Origin: Prunus persica
Lineage: Eukaryota > Streptophyta > Magnoliopsida > Rosales > Rosaceae
Reading direction: 5' to 3'
NCBI RefSeq assembly: GCF_000346465.2
Contig: NC_034014.1
Coordinates: forward strand, 16,597,191 to 16,661,190
Length of the DNA stretch: 64,000 nt
The notes below the pieces were generated by a model. The model had not been told where the DNA came from. It saw nothing but the letters and a program-made list of their open reading frames with translations, and made no database searches. Shown piece by piece: positions 13,120-24,265 of the stretch. The stretch's first letter is position 1; each line of letters opens with the position of its first letter. Made by a program: the position numbers and the translations under genes.

Positions 13120-14520
13120 TTCTCTCTCCTCCTCCCCCGATCTTTCTCCTCTCTCGCACAGCCGGCCACTGTTTGGCAGACAATCTCACTCTTCCAGCCA
13201 CCGTTGGCCACTAGACTGGTCCCAAACGAACCGGCCCGCCTTCCTCTTCACATCCCCTCCCTTCTCTGCCGCAACCACCGCCTATGCCGCCAAAATTAGA
13301 TCAACAATCGCCGGTTTTCTCTTTGAATTTTTTGTCGTCATTTCCGACGATTTCGACCACCACATTTGTCGATCCAGGTTTGTTTTCACATCCTTTCAAC
13401 GTGACTTTGATAATGGTTGGGTTGGTTAGGATTGATTTTAAAGTTTTGAAGCTCGATTTACGATCTAAGTTTTGATCGATTTTCGGCTAGAATTTTCGAC
13501 AAGTTGCTCCACTAGTTGTCTGAATCACGTAGATATAGGTATTGTTGTATGTTTTGAGAATTTTTTGATTGCTAGAATTTTCTCAAACCACCCACGCTCT
13601 GCTGAAGCGTATGGCGGCGGCACGTGGGCTGAGTTTGGGTGGCCCAATTGGTCCTAAAATGATCTCCAGATTGTCTCGAGTACGACGGTATACTCGGATT
13701 TGAATTTGGTTATTGTTTGACGGTCGAACGAAGTTTTACATATTAGACAGTATCCTTCTTCGATATGTTCGGACCGTTGGATAGACTCTATTTCCAAATA
13801 TGTTGATCTAGGAACCTTTAAGCTCGGTAAGAACTCACGGATAGAGAATCGGAGTCCCAAATACTCCGAATCAATGATTCAAAAATTACGTAAAACGGTG
13901 ACCATCCAATAGTGTGTCGTGAGTGATCCGAACCAAACTTGCAGGACGTGTTTAGTAAATTTTATTGAACCCATTAGAACTTTCGGATTATTAATCGGAG
14001 GCCCGAGGGTGGGGGAGAGGGCGGGGAGACCAGGTTGATCAATATAAGAATTTAATCGTATATTTAATCTCGGGTCTTTTCAGACCATTCCAACTATCAC
14101 AACTGTTGAAAATGGGCCTAGGAATTTTCTTAAGTTACACATAGGCATTTTAAGGCCCTGGGTCAGGGTTTTGATTAAATATTTGTGGTTGAGCTATTTT
14201 ATTAATTAAATATTTTAATCACTTAAATAGGTACTCATGCTCCACCAAACTTGCATGAAAAACCCTCGAAAGGTCAGGCGAGCTCGGACGCACTGTGAGT
14301 GGACGTTTGTTTTATAAATGAATTTTATGCAGTAAAAATTTTATTAATTGATCTTGCATGAATTATTTATGATTTTTGCTTTCCAAGCATACAGTTTGAA
14401 TTCAAATGCTTTTATAAAAATTTTTTTATGATAAAATGTGAATGGCTTGGAAAGTAGAAAAGGAAATCATAACAGGATTTAAAGATTGAGTGAGAAACAG
14501 TATTATAATTTTCCTCACAA
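12725..14520 (+). mobile_element. TGTAAC-type LTR, copy 1 (truncated)
   Basis: It opens with TGTGATATCCC and follows the same order of landmarks as the copies at 24266 and 61053: a GACAATTTTACCCC-like block, a GCGTAGAGTGCG-like block, an ACACGTAGTGGG block, a TATTATAAAAAAACCTG promoter-like box, a long CT tract, a CCGGCCAC-rich leader, a GACCGTTGGAT block, an ACTCCGAAT block and a GAGTGGACG block near 14300. Similarity to copy 2 fades near 14500, so the 3' third is missing. The internal frames are short and poorly placed; no protein is proposed. The family looks like a large gypsy-type LTR. Confidence 0.7.
13003..13117. repeat. (CT)n microsatellite
   Basis: Over 100 bases of CT dinucleotides with a few interruptions, in the leader of LTR copy 1. 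It generates the spurious arginine and glutamate repeat frames on the minus strand. Confidence 0.98.
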
Positions 14521-15234
14521 GGAGCAGACTCTGTTTCGGCCCTTTTGAGCAACCATGGACTCTCTGAAACCTATATCTCAAAGTTTATCAGTTACTTTTT
14601 TTTTTTAAATGCATTTATTTATCTCATAAAATATTTGTTATGAATTTCTCAATTTTCCCTTTATTTAACAGAAAACTTAACATAATTGACGGAAAGACCA
14701 ATTATGCAACAAGAGATCTAATTGAAGGACAACCATAACAATTTTTGGAGTTGAAAGATGAAAAGTAAAATCGGTTCTTAGTTTAGGGACCTTGCTACAT
14801 TTTAGTCTATTCTTTTCTAATAATACTAATTGTATCACATTTATAGATCGCATAGTTGACCACCTCTTTAATCGAGGTGTGTCCCACAAACGCATGTGAG
14901 ATCATCTATATTTGCGGAGTGCACCTCTATTAGAGAGGTGATTAGCATAAAATTCACCTATATTAGAGAGATAGTCAGTAAATGTGGTACAAATAATATT
15001 TTTTATTTTTGTACAAGATATTGCGGTAAGAAGTTTACACAAATATTCATTAGGTACCTAAGAGTTTCGAACCTCTATCCACATAAATAAAGATAAAAGA
15101 ACTCAACTAATTGAGTTATACCTCGATGGCAAATAGCATTTCTTTTTAGTAACTAGGTGCAATGGGTTTCTGTTGTGACATCAGTGGGCCTAAAAATCTC
15201 AGAGCCGTTTACTATACTTTCAAGCTTCCCAAGC
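14521..15234. other. Intergenic DNA upstream of the ERF gene
   Basis: No gene seen. A 64-codon frame at 14896-15090 contains the repeated phrase TATTAGAGAG, has no recognisable domain and is not called. Confidence 0.5.
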
Positions 15235-15727
15235 GGTCAAACCTCTCCCTCATCCCCATTGACTTCTTTTTTTTCTTTTTATTAAAAAATAAAACAGCTT
15301 TTCACTTTACTATAGTTCCTTAAAAACTAGTTAATCCATGTTGTAACCAAACCGAAAACGGCAGGCAAAAAAGGTTGTCTGAATTCATGTCGGCTGTAGC
15401 TTCTGTTTTTGTAACCCAATACCGACTAATTTCGAAACCGTCATTTTGATTGATTGGCTTGGGTTCCCTCTAAGCTCAAATGCCTGTCACATATTTTTGG
15501 TTCACACGGCAACTCCTTTTCATGTTTTTTAGTTCACACCCTTTGCTTTTGACCCAATAAAAATTCCTTCCCATATTTATCCATTCTAAAATCAAGCCGG
15601 TTGCCAAGGCAAGCACCGAATTCTCTCAGACCGTCTATACTATTCAATTTTAATATTTAATATTATATGGGTTTCTTCAACATGAAGATGGTTCCGGCGA
15701 AGACCATTTAACCGACCTATATATATT
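15235..15727 (+). promoter_or_regulatory. ERF gene promoter with three W-box cores and a TATA box
   Basis: Three WRKY-binding W-box cores lie upstream of the gene: GGTCAA (TTGACC on the minus strand) at 15235-15240, TTGACT at 15259-15264 and TTGACC at 15549-15554. A TATATATT box at about 15718-15727 sits some 220 bp before the ATG and is the best TATA candidate. The TA microsatellite at 15752-15776 would then be in the leader. W-boxes are common in wound- and defence-induced promoters, which suits this ERF group; their use here is inferred. Confidence 0.45.
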
Positions 15728-15751
15728 CTTGGCGGCGTTTAATTAATCATG

Positions 15752-15776
15752 TATATATATATATATATATATATAT
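15752..15776. repeat. (TA)n microsatellite
   Basis: A run of about 12 TA units followed by GCGTGTGTGTG, in the probable 5' leader of the ERF gene. A good candidate for length variation between individuals. Confidence 0.95.
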
Positions 15777-15943
15777 GCGTGTGTGTGTAGAGCTTCCAGC
15801 AATATTGCATATATTTAGATGCCGGTTCAAAGCTAAGCTTGGTGTGGTGGGCGTTTGTGTTTGTTAATTTCCTGACGTTGCCTAAGCTCAGCTCTACAGT
15901 ATTTGGTGTGTTTTAAGTTCTTTGGGTGGATATATAATAATAT

Positions 15944-17409
15944 ATGTGTGTGCTAAAGGTGGCGGAAAAAGACCAACGTGCCGCAAGGCATAGCAATATT
16001 GGGACAGAGCATAGCATTGAAGAATGGCTCTATGAGCCCCTAGTTTTTTCACAACAGCTGCGGCAGCGACAACGACAACGCGGGGGCGGCAGCGGTGGTG
16101 GAGGAGGAGGGAGTGAAATATTGGCTTCCGCCGGGTCGTCAATGCTGCTGCGGTTGGATAGGGAGAGAGAGATGTCGGCCATGGTATCGGCTTTGGCGCA
16201 TGTGGTGGCTGGGGATGAGGAGCTGGCAGCTGCAGAGAGTAGTTTGGTAACTAATAGACAGAGTGAAGATGTTGGTGGTGGTTTGATTTCATCAAGCGTA
16301 GGTGGTTCGGATTCTGGGACGAAGAGAGGACGAGAAGAAGAGGAAGGTGGTGGTGGCCAGTCGGTTACTAGGCTTTGTAGAGCTTTTGGTGAATTTCCAG
16401 AGCAGAGCTCTTCCCCTGTTTTAGGAGGTAATTTCTTTTTTCACTTAATTTTTTTGGATTTTACAAGGGTTGACTGATTGAAATAAAATCGTGCACGCAT
16501 TCAATTCCTTTCACATGAAGTTACGCGGACAGACTCGTCTCGAACAATCAGTCCAAAATAAAAATAATAATAGAGTGATGAATTATCTCTCCTGGCCTCT
16601 GTGTTTTGTTTTTATCTGTTCGCTTGTTTGTTTCTTCTTTTATTTAACGTTTTTCATATTTGTTGCCAATATCTGCAGAAGGCTCAAGCAAAACACCACC
16701 AACACAGACAGCATTCCCTCCAAGCACGTTTGTATACAGCGCTACCCAAATAGCAGAACCAATAAGAAGAAGATACAGAGGAGTGAGGCAGAGGCCATGG
16801 GGCAAATGGGCAGCTGAAATCAGAGATCCCTTCAAGGCTGCAAGAGTGTGGCTAGGCACATTTGAAACAGCAGAGGCCGCTGCCCAAGCCTACGACGAAG
16901 CCGCCCTCCGGTTCAGGGGCAACAAGGCCAAGCTCAACTTCCCCGAAAACGTCCGGCTCCGAACACCGATTGCCGATTCTCCGGTGACCCAACTGACCAA
17001 TTCTGCTCCTCCCAATACCCTTTTGTCCGTTGCTACATCCACCGAGCCTATTGTCCACTCTCAAGCATTCCAATCCATGCAGCATTCTTCTCATGAGGCT
17101 TCAAGAAATCTTCTAGGCTACTGTAAGCCGGTTGATGTGCAGAGGCAGCAACCTATGAGCCTTTATGATCAGATGCTTCTGTCATCCTCTGCAACTCCAT
17201 CTGTTTCTTCATCTTCTTCTTCTCCACTTGCCTCCTCTGTTTCTTCATCTTCTTCTTCGCCACCACCACCTGCTTTCTCTTCACTTTTTTGGACTCAGTC
17301 TTCGCTTCCCCTGAGACCAGCCACAGGTGATCAGAATAGTACAGCTGCTGATTTTCAATCGCCGCAATGGTCCAGCTCTAGTCATTATAGTGCCCCCTTC
17401 TCAAGATGA
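15944..17409 (+). CDS. ERF transcription factor, ABR1-like (group X), two exons
   Basis: Exon 1 is 15944-16427 and exon 2 is 16679-17409. The intron (16428-16678) starts GTAATT and ends CTGCAG, and joining in phase 1 keeps one frame of 404 residues. The AP2/ERF DNA-binding domain is at about residues 193-253, with [19 protein letters not shown] and [16 protein letters not shown]. The WAAEIRD alanine and aspartate mark the ERF rather than the DREB branch. The N-terminus MCVLKVA and the block [15 protein letters not shown] (76-90) match my recollection of ABR1/ERF110-type group X proteins, which act in ABA, wound and stress responses. The middle is Gly- and Glu-rich and the C-terminus is Ser/Pro-rich, a likely activation region. 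It should act in the nucleus on GCC-box promoters. The gene is intact, with no neighbour closer than the flanking transposons. Confidence 0.9.
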
Positions 17410-18253
17410 TTTCATTAACATCCTGTTTTTTTTTTTTTTTTTTTTTTTTTGTTTCTGAACTTCTTGACCATAATTGTTTTTCATTGATTACGATATTGTT
17501 GCTACTGAGCTTTGTTATGAAATATGTGCACAATTTTAATTTTTTTGTCTGTTTGCTTTTACAAATTATTTTTGGGAAGGAGTCAACACTTGTAAGGTTG
17601 ACATTACTCTGTCAGCTCATGGAGGTTTAGAGGTCAACCCCCGCCGTCGAACAATTCAGTGGGATTTGCATTTTGTCAAAGGAAAAAAAGGGGAAAATGA
17701 ACATCTAGAATTTTGATCAACTGATTGCATTAGGGTTTAGGAACGAGTCTAATCAAAAGAAAGAAAAAGGGAAATGAAGAAAGAAAAGTGGAACTTTCAG
17801 TTATTGCATAATTAAAAATATTTATTTTTCATCCAAGGTCTTACATTTGATTAATCACTTCTTCCATATAGCTTGGATACAAAATAAAGTAATGAGTAAT
17901 ACCACATCAACCAACTCATTTGGCATGGTACACGGAACTTGTGTGTTTTTTTGTTTTTAGTCTGAATTACAAAAGGGGTGGAATTTTCACACATATACTG
18001 GTCTATATGTCAACGTCCTTCTTCCACTACAGTAGACCTCGTTTGGCTTTATTGATTTTAAATAAATGAGATTTAATGTGAGGCCAAAGCCTTTTTGGGC
18101 AAGCAGAGCCAAAAAGGTCGAACTAGAAAGCCTTTTGGCCAAGGACGCTCAAAGAGGTCGAAGTAGAAAACATTTACAACAGAAAGAGGAAGTCCATGCT
18201 CCTTTAGGGAGGAGAAGTTAAGCCCATGGCAAGAGCATCAGTCCCGAAATTTG
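17410..18253. other. ERF 3' flank
   Basis: A poly-T run (about 17427-17450) follows the stop codon directly. The rest is AT-rich. The sequence from 18070 to 18250 is more balanced and ends at the ATTTG that became the target duplication of the next element. No gene is recognised. Confidence 0.5.
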
Positions 18254-18944
18254 TGTTGGAATTTTAAAAGGTTTTAAAAATTTAACTGTTTTATTTATTT
18301 AATTATTTTGGTTGTTTTATTTTATTTATTGTGGGGGTTCTAAATATTTAATATTCAGGTTTTATTTCTGGTTGGTGAACCCTTTAATTTTTTGGTTGGT
18401 GAACTTTTATGGTTGGTGAAAGTTACATGTTTTTGGATGCCTATAAAAGGCCACTCCTCCTTCACATTTGAACACACATAATACACACAATACACACAAT
18501 AACACACAATAATATACAATACACTATCAGAATATCACATACACATTCTAATTCTCTCCTTTTCTACTTTTACATATATTCTCTACTTTATTATTATTAT
18601 TTTGGGCAATGGTTATGTGACTTGGATACCTATATCTGTCTGTGAACATGCTCATAGTGGATCTTGTGTTTGTGTACAAGGGGTCGTATCTTGGAGTCTT
18701 GTAGACCGTCAGTACCTGCACGTAGAGAGGCTACAAAGGCTTTAGGACAGTGTCTTTGACGTGCTTCACCGTACCAAACTCACCTTCTTACTTATTATTT
18801 ATTTTCCTTTTACTTACCTATTATTTTGTTTTCTTCAATTTCATTATACCTTCAAAGTTTTCCAATTTGTTTATATGTTATTTATAATATAAATATTTTG
18901 TATTTGGCTTTACGGAAAGAGGAAAACTATTATTTTTTATAACA
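18254..18944 (+). repeat. 5' LTR, 691 bp
   Basis: Carries CCTATAAAAGGCC at about 18439-18451, a good TATA box, followed by an ACACACAAT-rich leader. It is directly repeated at 22533. Confidence 0.92.
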
Positions 18945-21900
18945 ATCTAAAGCCTTTGTATGTTAAAGTTGTTTTCTTCCCGTATTGCTTTAATATATTT
19001 TAACTCTTTGACTGAAGCTTTTACATTTGTATTGGATTTTCAAAATGAAAATTATGATTTATTTTGGGTAGATGCAGTTTGAAGCTTTCATATTGTCTAT
19101 ACAATTTCAACTACTTTAAATATTTTTGGTACATTTATATGTTTATAATTTGTTGCTAACGTTTGGGAAATTACTGCTAGTGTTTGACAATAAAACCTAC
19201 AGACTAATTTATGTGGTATTATTATTATAGCTCAATGTATTATTATTTTATGTGGTGTGTCCGTTTTCTAAGTTACTGTTTGTTTTAAATAGCTTGTATT
19301 GTTTTATTACCGATTAATTAATTATTACTCACTAATCAATTTACGTTGAAACATCCAATGTTAAATGGTTGAAGTGTTTAAAACCGAAACGTTGAAGTGT
19401 TTCAAAATCTTTGGTCTATTTTTCCTTTTAATTGAAATTTCAAAGCAAGTATATATATATTTTTAGAACAAGTATATATATATTTGATTTTATTGTGTTG
19501 GGCATTTTTACATTTGCCTTCATTCATTTTGGTTGCCATCAATCTTCCTTTATATAATGGTCCTTTATAATCGTTTTCTTTAAATATCGTTTTATTGTTC
19601 TCAATTGCCAAAAGGGTCTGCTTTACTTTTGGAAATCCTTCATATAAACGTGAGAAGCAATTATAAAGTTTTAATGTTGGTTTTTTATACACTATCTTTA
19701 TGTGGTTTAATGCATTATGAAGGAATAAAGCATTATCTCTCAGCAGACAATTAAGTTTACTTTTTATGAAGATAAATTTGATTTGAATACTCAATTGTTG
19801 CATCTTCGCAAATATGTGTAGTATAATATTTACTTTGATTTCAAATCCTTGAAAGAAAAAACAGAAAAAGTGCAAACCGTTCTTTTGTAGTTTAATTTTG
19901 AATTCAAAATCTAATATTGCGTCAGTTTTAGATTTGGTCTATCTGTGTATTCAATTTTTATATTGATTCTTATTTTCATTTATATCTATTAATTTTTGCG
20001 AAAACGTGCAGAGAGTTTATGTGATATTATTGCAAGTTTTATTGAGCCTAATTATTCTTTATTTTGATGGTTGTCATTACTTTGAATTTGGGAGAAAAAC
20101 CTACGGTTTTTTTTTTTTGGGTAGTATAAATGCATCACTGTAACACCTTGGACGTTAGCTTCTTTTGATTCCAGAATTAGTTAATTGCTCTTAACTTCTT
20201 TTGGAAGCTTGTGCATTTCACATTCAATTACGAGATTTTATTTACTTTTAATTTATGCAGCTTTAGTTTCAAAACTTTAATGTCAATTTCATGACATTTA
20301 GAGCTTTTATTTTGGCAGTAAAATTGTTGATATTGTTAGGTGATTATTGCCTTTAATGTTCTGAACATTTATGTAATTTAATTACATCTTTGTTTTAATG
20401 CCTTGGATTCCTTTTAAAGTTGCCAACGCCTATATATTTAGGGTTGTGCAATCCTTCATATTAGTTTCTTGAGTTAATCTAATGTTCTTTTGATTATAAA
20501 GTCTTGACAGCTGCCACATTGAGTTAACTGTCATGAAGTGTACATTGTGGAATCCTCCTGAAAAAACTGAAATGAAATAATAAATTATATCATTGTAAGT
20601 GGCATTAATTTTGAGTTTTGGTGTAAGGCTTTCAAACCCTAAATTTTTGAGGCATTTTTTTCTTTTGAGGCTTTCGATGGTTTTGTTATATTTACAATGA
20701 CTATCAAGATGACTGTGAGTACATATCTTATGAATTTTAAATTAAATAAATTTTGGTACCGTCTTCATATATTTTGAGAATTCCCTAATTTGTGGGGGTT
20801 GAATTTTTCCTTAACTATGTGGGTATTTGTTTGAATTTTTGTGGGTATTTCAAATACAAAATTAATATCAATACTTATTTTTAATTTAATATTCCAGTTT
20901 TTGAGTGATTTGATTACCTCTTTAAAACTGAAGTTATTTTGTACATTTATTATATAAGTTTTCATATCTCCTTTATTCAGATTTATTCTATTTTAATTAA
21001 CGCTCAATGCTTATGTTATTTGCGTTTGGATAATTATTAATATTTTTATTTTAAAACGTGTGGACCAATTTGTGGAAGTTGAATTTTCCTAAATGGGAAC
21101 TTTAGTACTGTAATTTAATTTGTTAGTAACATTAAGCAATTTTTGCTTTTATACTGAAAAATATTAGATTCATTTCCTTCTCTCTTTCCCATATTTTTGT
21201 GTGTTTTCAATTTCTTTATGCTCTCGTGGGAAAGATTCATTTAGTGACATAATACTTTTTATATATATTTTATTGGTAAACATACTGTGTCTGTATGAAA
21301 TTTGTTTCATTATGCAAATTTTATTATGAGACTAACTTGTCTTCAATTTTATGAAAATTCGTGCAACTAATGATTACCTTGTTATACAATTTTGGTAGAG
21401 ACTTCTTATTGTCTTATAGGTTCCTATTGAGAATCAAGAAGATACAATTTCAACTTGCGTATGTGTTTATGATTTCAGCCACTTGGAGTGCACAAAAGGG
21501 AGTAAGAGTATCCTCTAATACTTAGTATTTATAATTAAATTTATTTAATGAATTAAGCGTTGCATAGTTTGTTCATAGCTTCATCAGGTGCACTCAAAGT
21601 TTCAAAGACTATTGCAGGCTCATATTTGAGTACCAATATTTGAGAGGTATTCGGATTATATGAATTTATATGCAGTGGGATTTCCTTTATACCTTAATGT
21701 ACACCAATGTGTATATAATTTCCAATTATACTTAGGTGAAATCTACTAATTATTTGTGTGCAAGATTGTGTAGGAAATATTTTAATAACATGCAGGTTTA
21801 AAGCGCGCTAAAATGGAGAACAAAGACATGACCTATATTATATATGCCTTGTGAAGGCTAGTCTTGATATGCATGCCTCGTGGAGGAGGCTATTAATGCA

Positions 21901-22532
21901 AAATGTCGAGGGGGATGTGCTTAAGCCCATAAGGGAGTCACCTAGGGAGGTAACCCAACTTTTGTGATTGGAGATCCCATGAAGGAAGTTCAATGTGGTA
22001 GAAACAATCCACACTGGGTGACTCATATAGCACTCATAAAACTATGGAGATATCCTTGAGATATTCTTTTGCTCATCCCTAAGGCAAAAGTGCTATTTTA
22101 TGTGACGTTAGGAAGGGATTTATCCCTGAATGAGTTTCGAGGCGGGCAAACTCCTCCCACAGAGTGCAGGTCACATGTACTCTTGGAGAACTCACCTAAG
22201 TGAGAGACGTCGTGAGGCCGCGACTATGAGAATTGGGCTATTCTCTAGTAACACTCATGAGAATCAAGATTAGCGCATGGCCATAAATAGCGCTACCTCG
22301 CATCCAAGTCTCAACTAATACTATGTGTGGGATATGTTGAAGTTTGGTCAAAGGTGCCGAGTTCAATACTATATACACTCAGGTTCCTCAAATGGAGACT
22401 ATCATCACTAAGTGAAGGTTCAAGCCCGGAAGGCACCTACACCTATTACATAGTATTATATTGCCCATATATATATTATATATTTTTCACTGTTTTTTGT
22501 CACGGTAAAATTTTGAAAACCTTGTGGGGGAT

Positions 22533-23223
22533 TGTTGGAATTTTAAAAGGTTTTAAAAATTTAACCGTTTTATTTATTTAATTATTTTGGTTGTTTTATT
22601 TTATTTATTGTGGGGATTCTAAATATTTAATATTCAGGTTTTATTTCTGGTTGGTGAACCCTTTAATTTTTTGGTTGGTGAACTTTTATGGTTGGTGAAA
22701 GTTACATGTTTTTGGATGCCTATAAAAGGCCACTCCTCCTTCACATTTGAACACACATAATACACACAATACACACAATAACACACAATAATATACAATA
22801 CACTATCAGAATATCACATACACATTCTAATTCTCTCCTTTTCTACTTTTACATATATTCTCTACTTTATTATTATTATTTTGGGCAATGGTTATGTGAC
22901 TTGGATACCTATATCTGTCTGTGAACGTGCTCATAGCGGATCTTGAGTTTGTGTACAAGGGGTCGTATCTTGGAGTCTTGTAGACCGTCAGTACCTGCAC
23001 GTAGGGAGGCTACAAAGGCTTTAGGACAGCGTCTTTGACGTGCTTCACCGTACCAAACTCACCTTCTTACTTATTATTTATTTTCCTTTTACTTACCTAT
23101 TATTTTGTTTTCTTCAATTTCATTATACCTTCAAAGCTTTCCAATTTGTTTATATGTTATTTATAATATAAATATTTTGTATTTGGCTTTACGGAAAGAG
23201 GAAAACTATTATTTTTTATAACA
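22533..23223 (+). repeat. 3' LTR, 691 bp
   Basis: Same length and nearly the same sequence as the 5' LTR. It is followed by the ATTTG target duplication at 23224-23228. Confidence 0.92.
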
Positions 23224-23550
23224 ATTTGCTTCCGAGTAAACATGTTGAAATTGAACAGCTTCACAGCAGGAACTTAAGTGGATATCCTGAATAAGTAAAT
23301 ATAATTCTCCAAGGGATTCGAGACTGTCACCATCCTCGATGTAGAGATGAACAACTACATCACAGAGGGCAAGGCCTTCAACCGCAGCAGTGGTGACCTC
23401 TCTTATTAAAAAAAATATAGCCTTTTGTTCATAACTGTTCTAGCATCTAGGATAGCTTTCCATGCCATAGAATGTGTAGCCGTTTTCCTAAGGTTGAAGA
23501 AATTATCTTGTCTTAAATACTTTTGAGTTACTCACTGATTAGTCAAAACA
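23224..23550 (+). other. Host sliver between two elements with a short unrecognised frame
   Basis: Between the LTR element and the Helitron, 23305-23409 reads FSKGFETVTILDVEM, then NNYITEGKAFNRSSGDLSY, then a stop. The codon use is more balanced than in the AT-rich surroundings. No start codon or upstream exon is clear, and I do not recognise the peptide. It could be the last exon of a gene broken by the insertions, or chance. Confidence 0.25.
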
Positions 23551-23584
23551 CTAGCAGGAAAGCCCGCGCGATGCTGCGGGTTTT
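23551..23584 (-). other. Helitron 3' terminus with hairpin and CTAG end
   Basis: Plus-strand CTAG at 23551-23554 is followed after 8 bases by a stem with arms at 23563-23567 (CCCGC) and 23576-23580 (GCGGG). The stem extends through a G-U pair and three A-T pairs to 23559 and 23584. On the minus strand this gives hairpin, about 8 bases, CTAG, then host T: the termination signal of rolling-circle Helitrons. Confidence 0.85.
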
Positions 23585-24265
23585 GAAATTGCGTAGACAA
23601 AATTAGATTGTTTATATATACAATGAAATTTAATTTATAACATTATGTTTAACTACAGGAGTGTAAGTTGCAAAAAAGCATGTAATAACATATTTTACAG
23701 GCTACATGTTATGTTAAAATACTATACTTGTTTGTATGTACATTGAGATGTTTATAGTAGGAAGTAGGCATCAAAATAGCAAAAGTTGGATAGTTTTGTA
23801 CAGGATGCTATTTAATTGGGCGAGCTTTGTTTTGCACTTGCTTCATGATTTTTCTTCTCTTTGATGGAGGTCTTGATCCTGTTATAAAAAAAAAGTGAGA
23901 AAATAGTAAATGTTGATATTGATGAATGGGGGAAATTGAGTTAGGACAATAATCATAAACATTTAATTATGTATAAACAGGAATAATATAATTTATTGAT
24001 TTAATAAGAAAGTTATAAATAGTTTTTCAATCTAGGAAATACAAAGTTACAAAATTAAGAGAACTAATGAGCAAGTTGTAGATGGTTTTCTAATTGAAGT
24101 AATACAAAGTAAACATATTTTAAATTTTGTGTTTATCTAAAGGAAAAGTTGAAGAGAGGCAAAATAATTATGGTTGAATATATTGAAGAAAAATTGGAAA
24201 AAAGGATGTAAATATAATGTTTAGGTTTTTAATTCTCTTTTGTATTAGGAATATATGACTTTTTT

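Larger units (their letters stand above)
18254..23223 (+). mobile_element. Complete non-coding LTR retrotransposon (LARD-like)
   Basis: Two LTRs of exactly 691 bp (18254-18944 and 22533-23223) start TGTTGGAA and end ATAACA. The 5 bp ATTTG occurs just before (18249-18253) and just after (23224-23228), a perfect target duplication. A purine-rich CTTGTGGGGGAT precedes the right LTR, fitting the polypurine tract. The 3.6 kb interior has no frame longer than 157 codons and no gag, protease, RT or integrase motif, so the element must have moved with borrowed enzymes. I count about eight differences between the LTRs, a recent insertion. The LTR start and tract style suggest a copia relative, which is an inference. 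Confidence 0.9.

Noticed and set aside
12975..13211. Arginine/glutamate repeat proteins of 71-78 codons
   Set aside because: Pure translation of a (CT)n microsatellite.
16491..16859. Frames overlapping the ERF intron and AP2 exon on both strands
   Set aside because: Out-of-frame shadows of the ERF gene.
19402..19875. 157-codon minus frame in the LTR element interior
   Set aside because: Lys, Ile and Asn rich reading of AT-rich DNA with no motif; not shared with any Pol or Gag domain.
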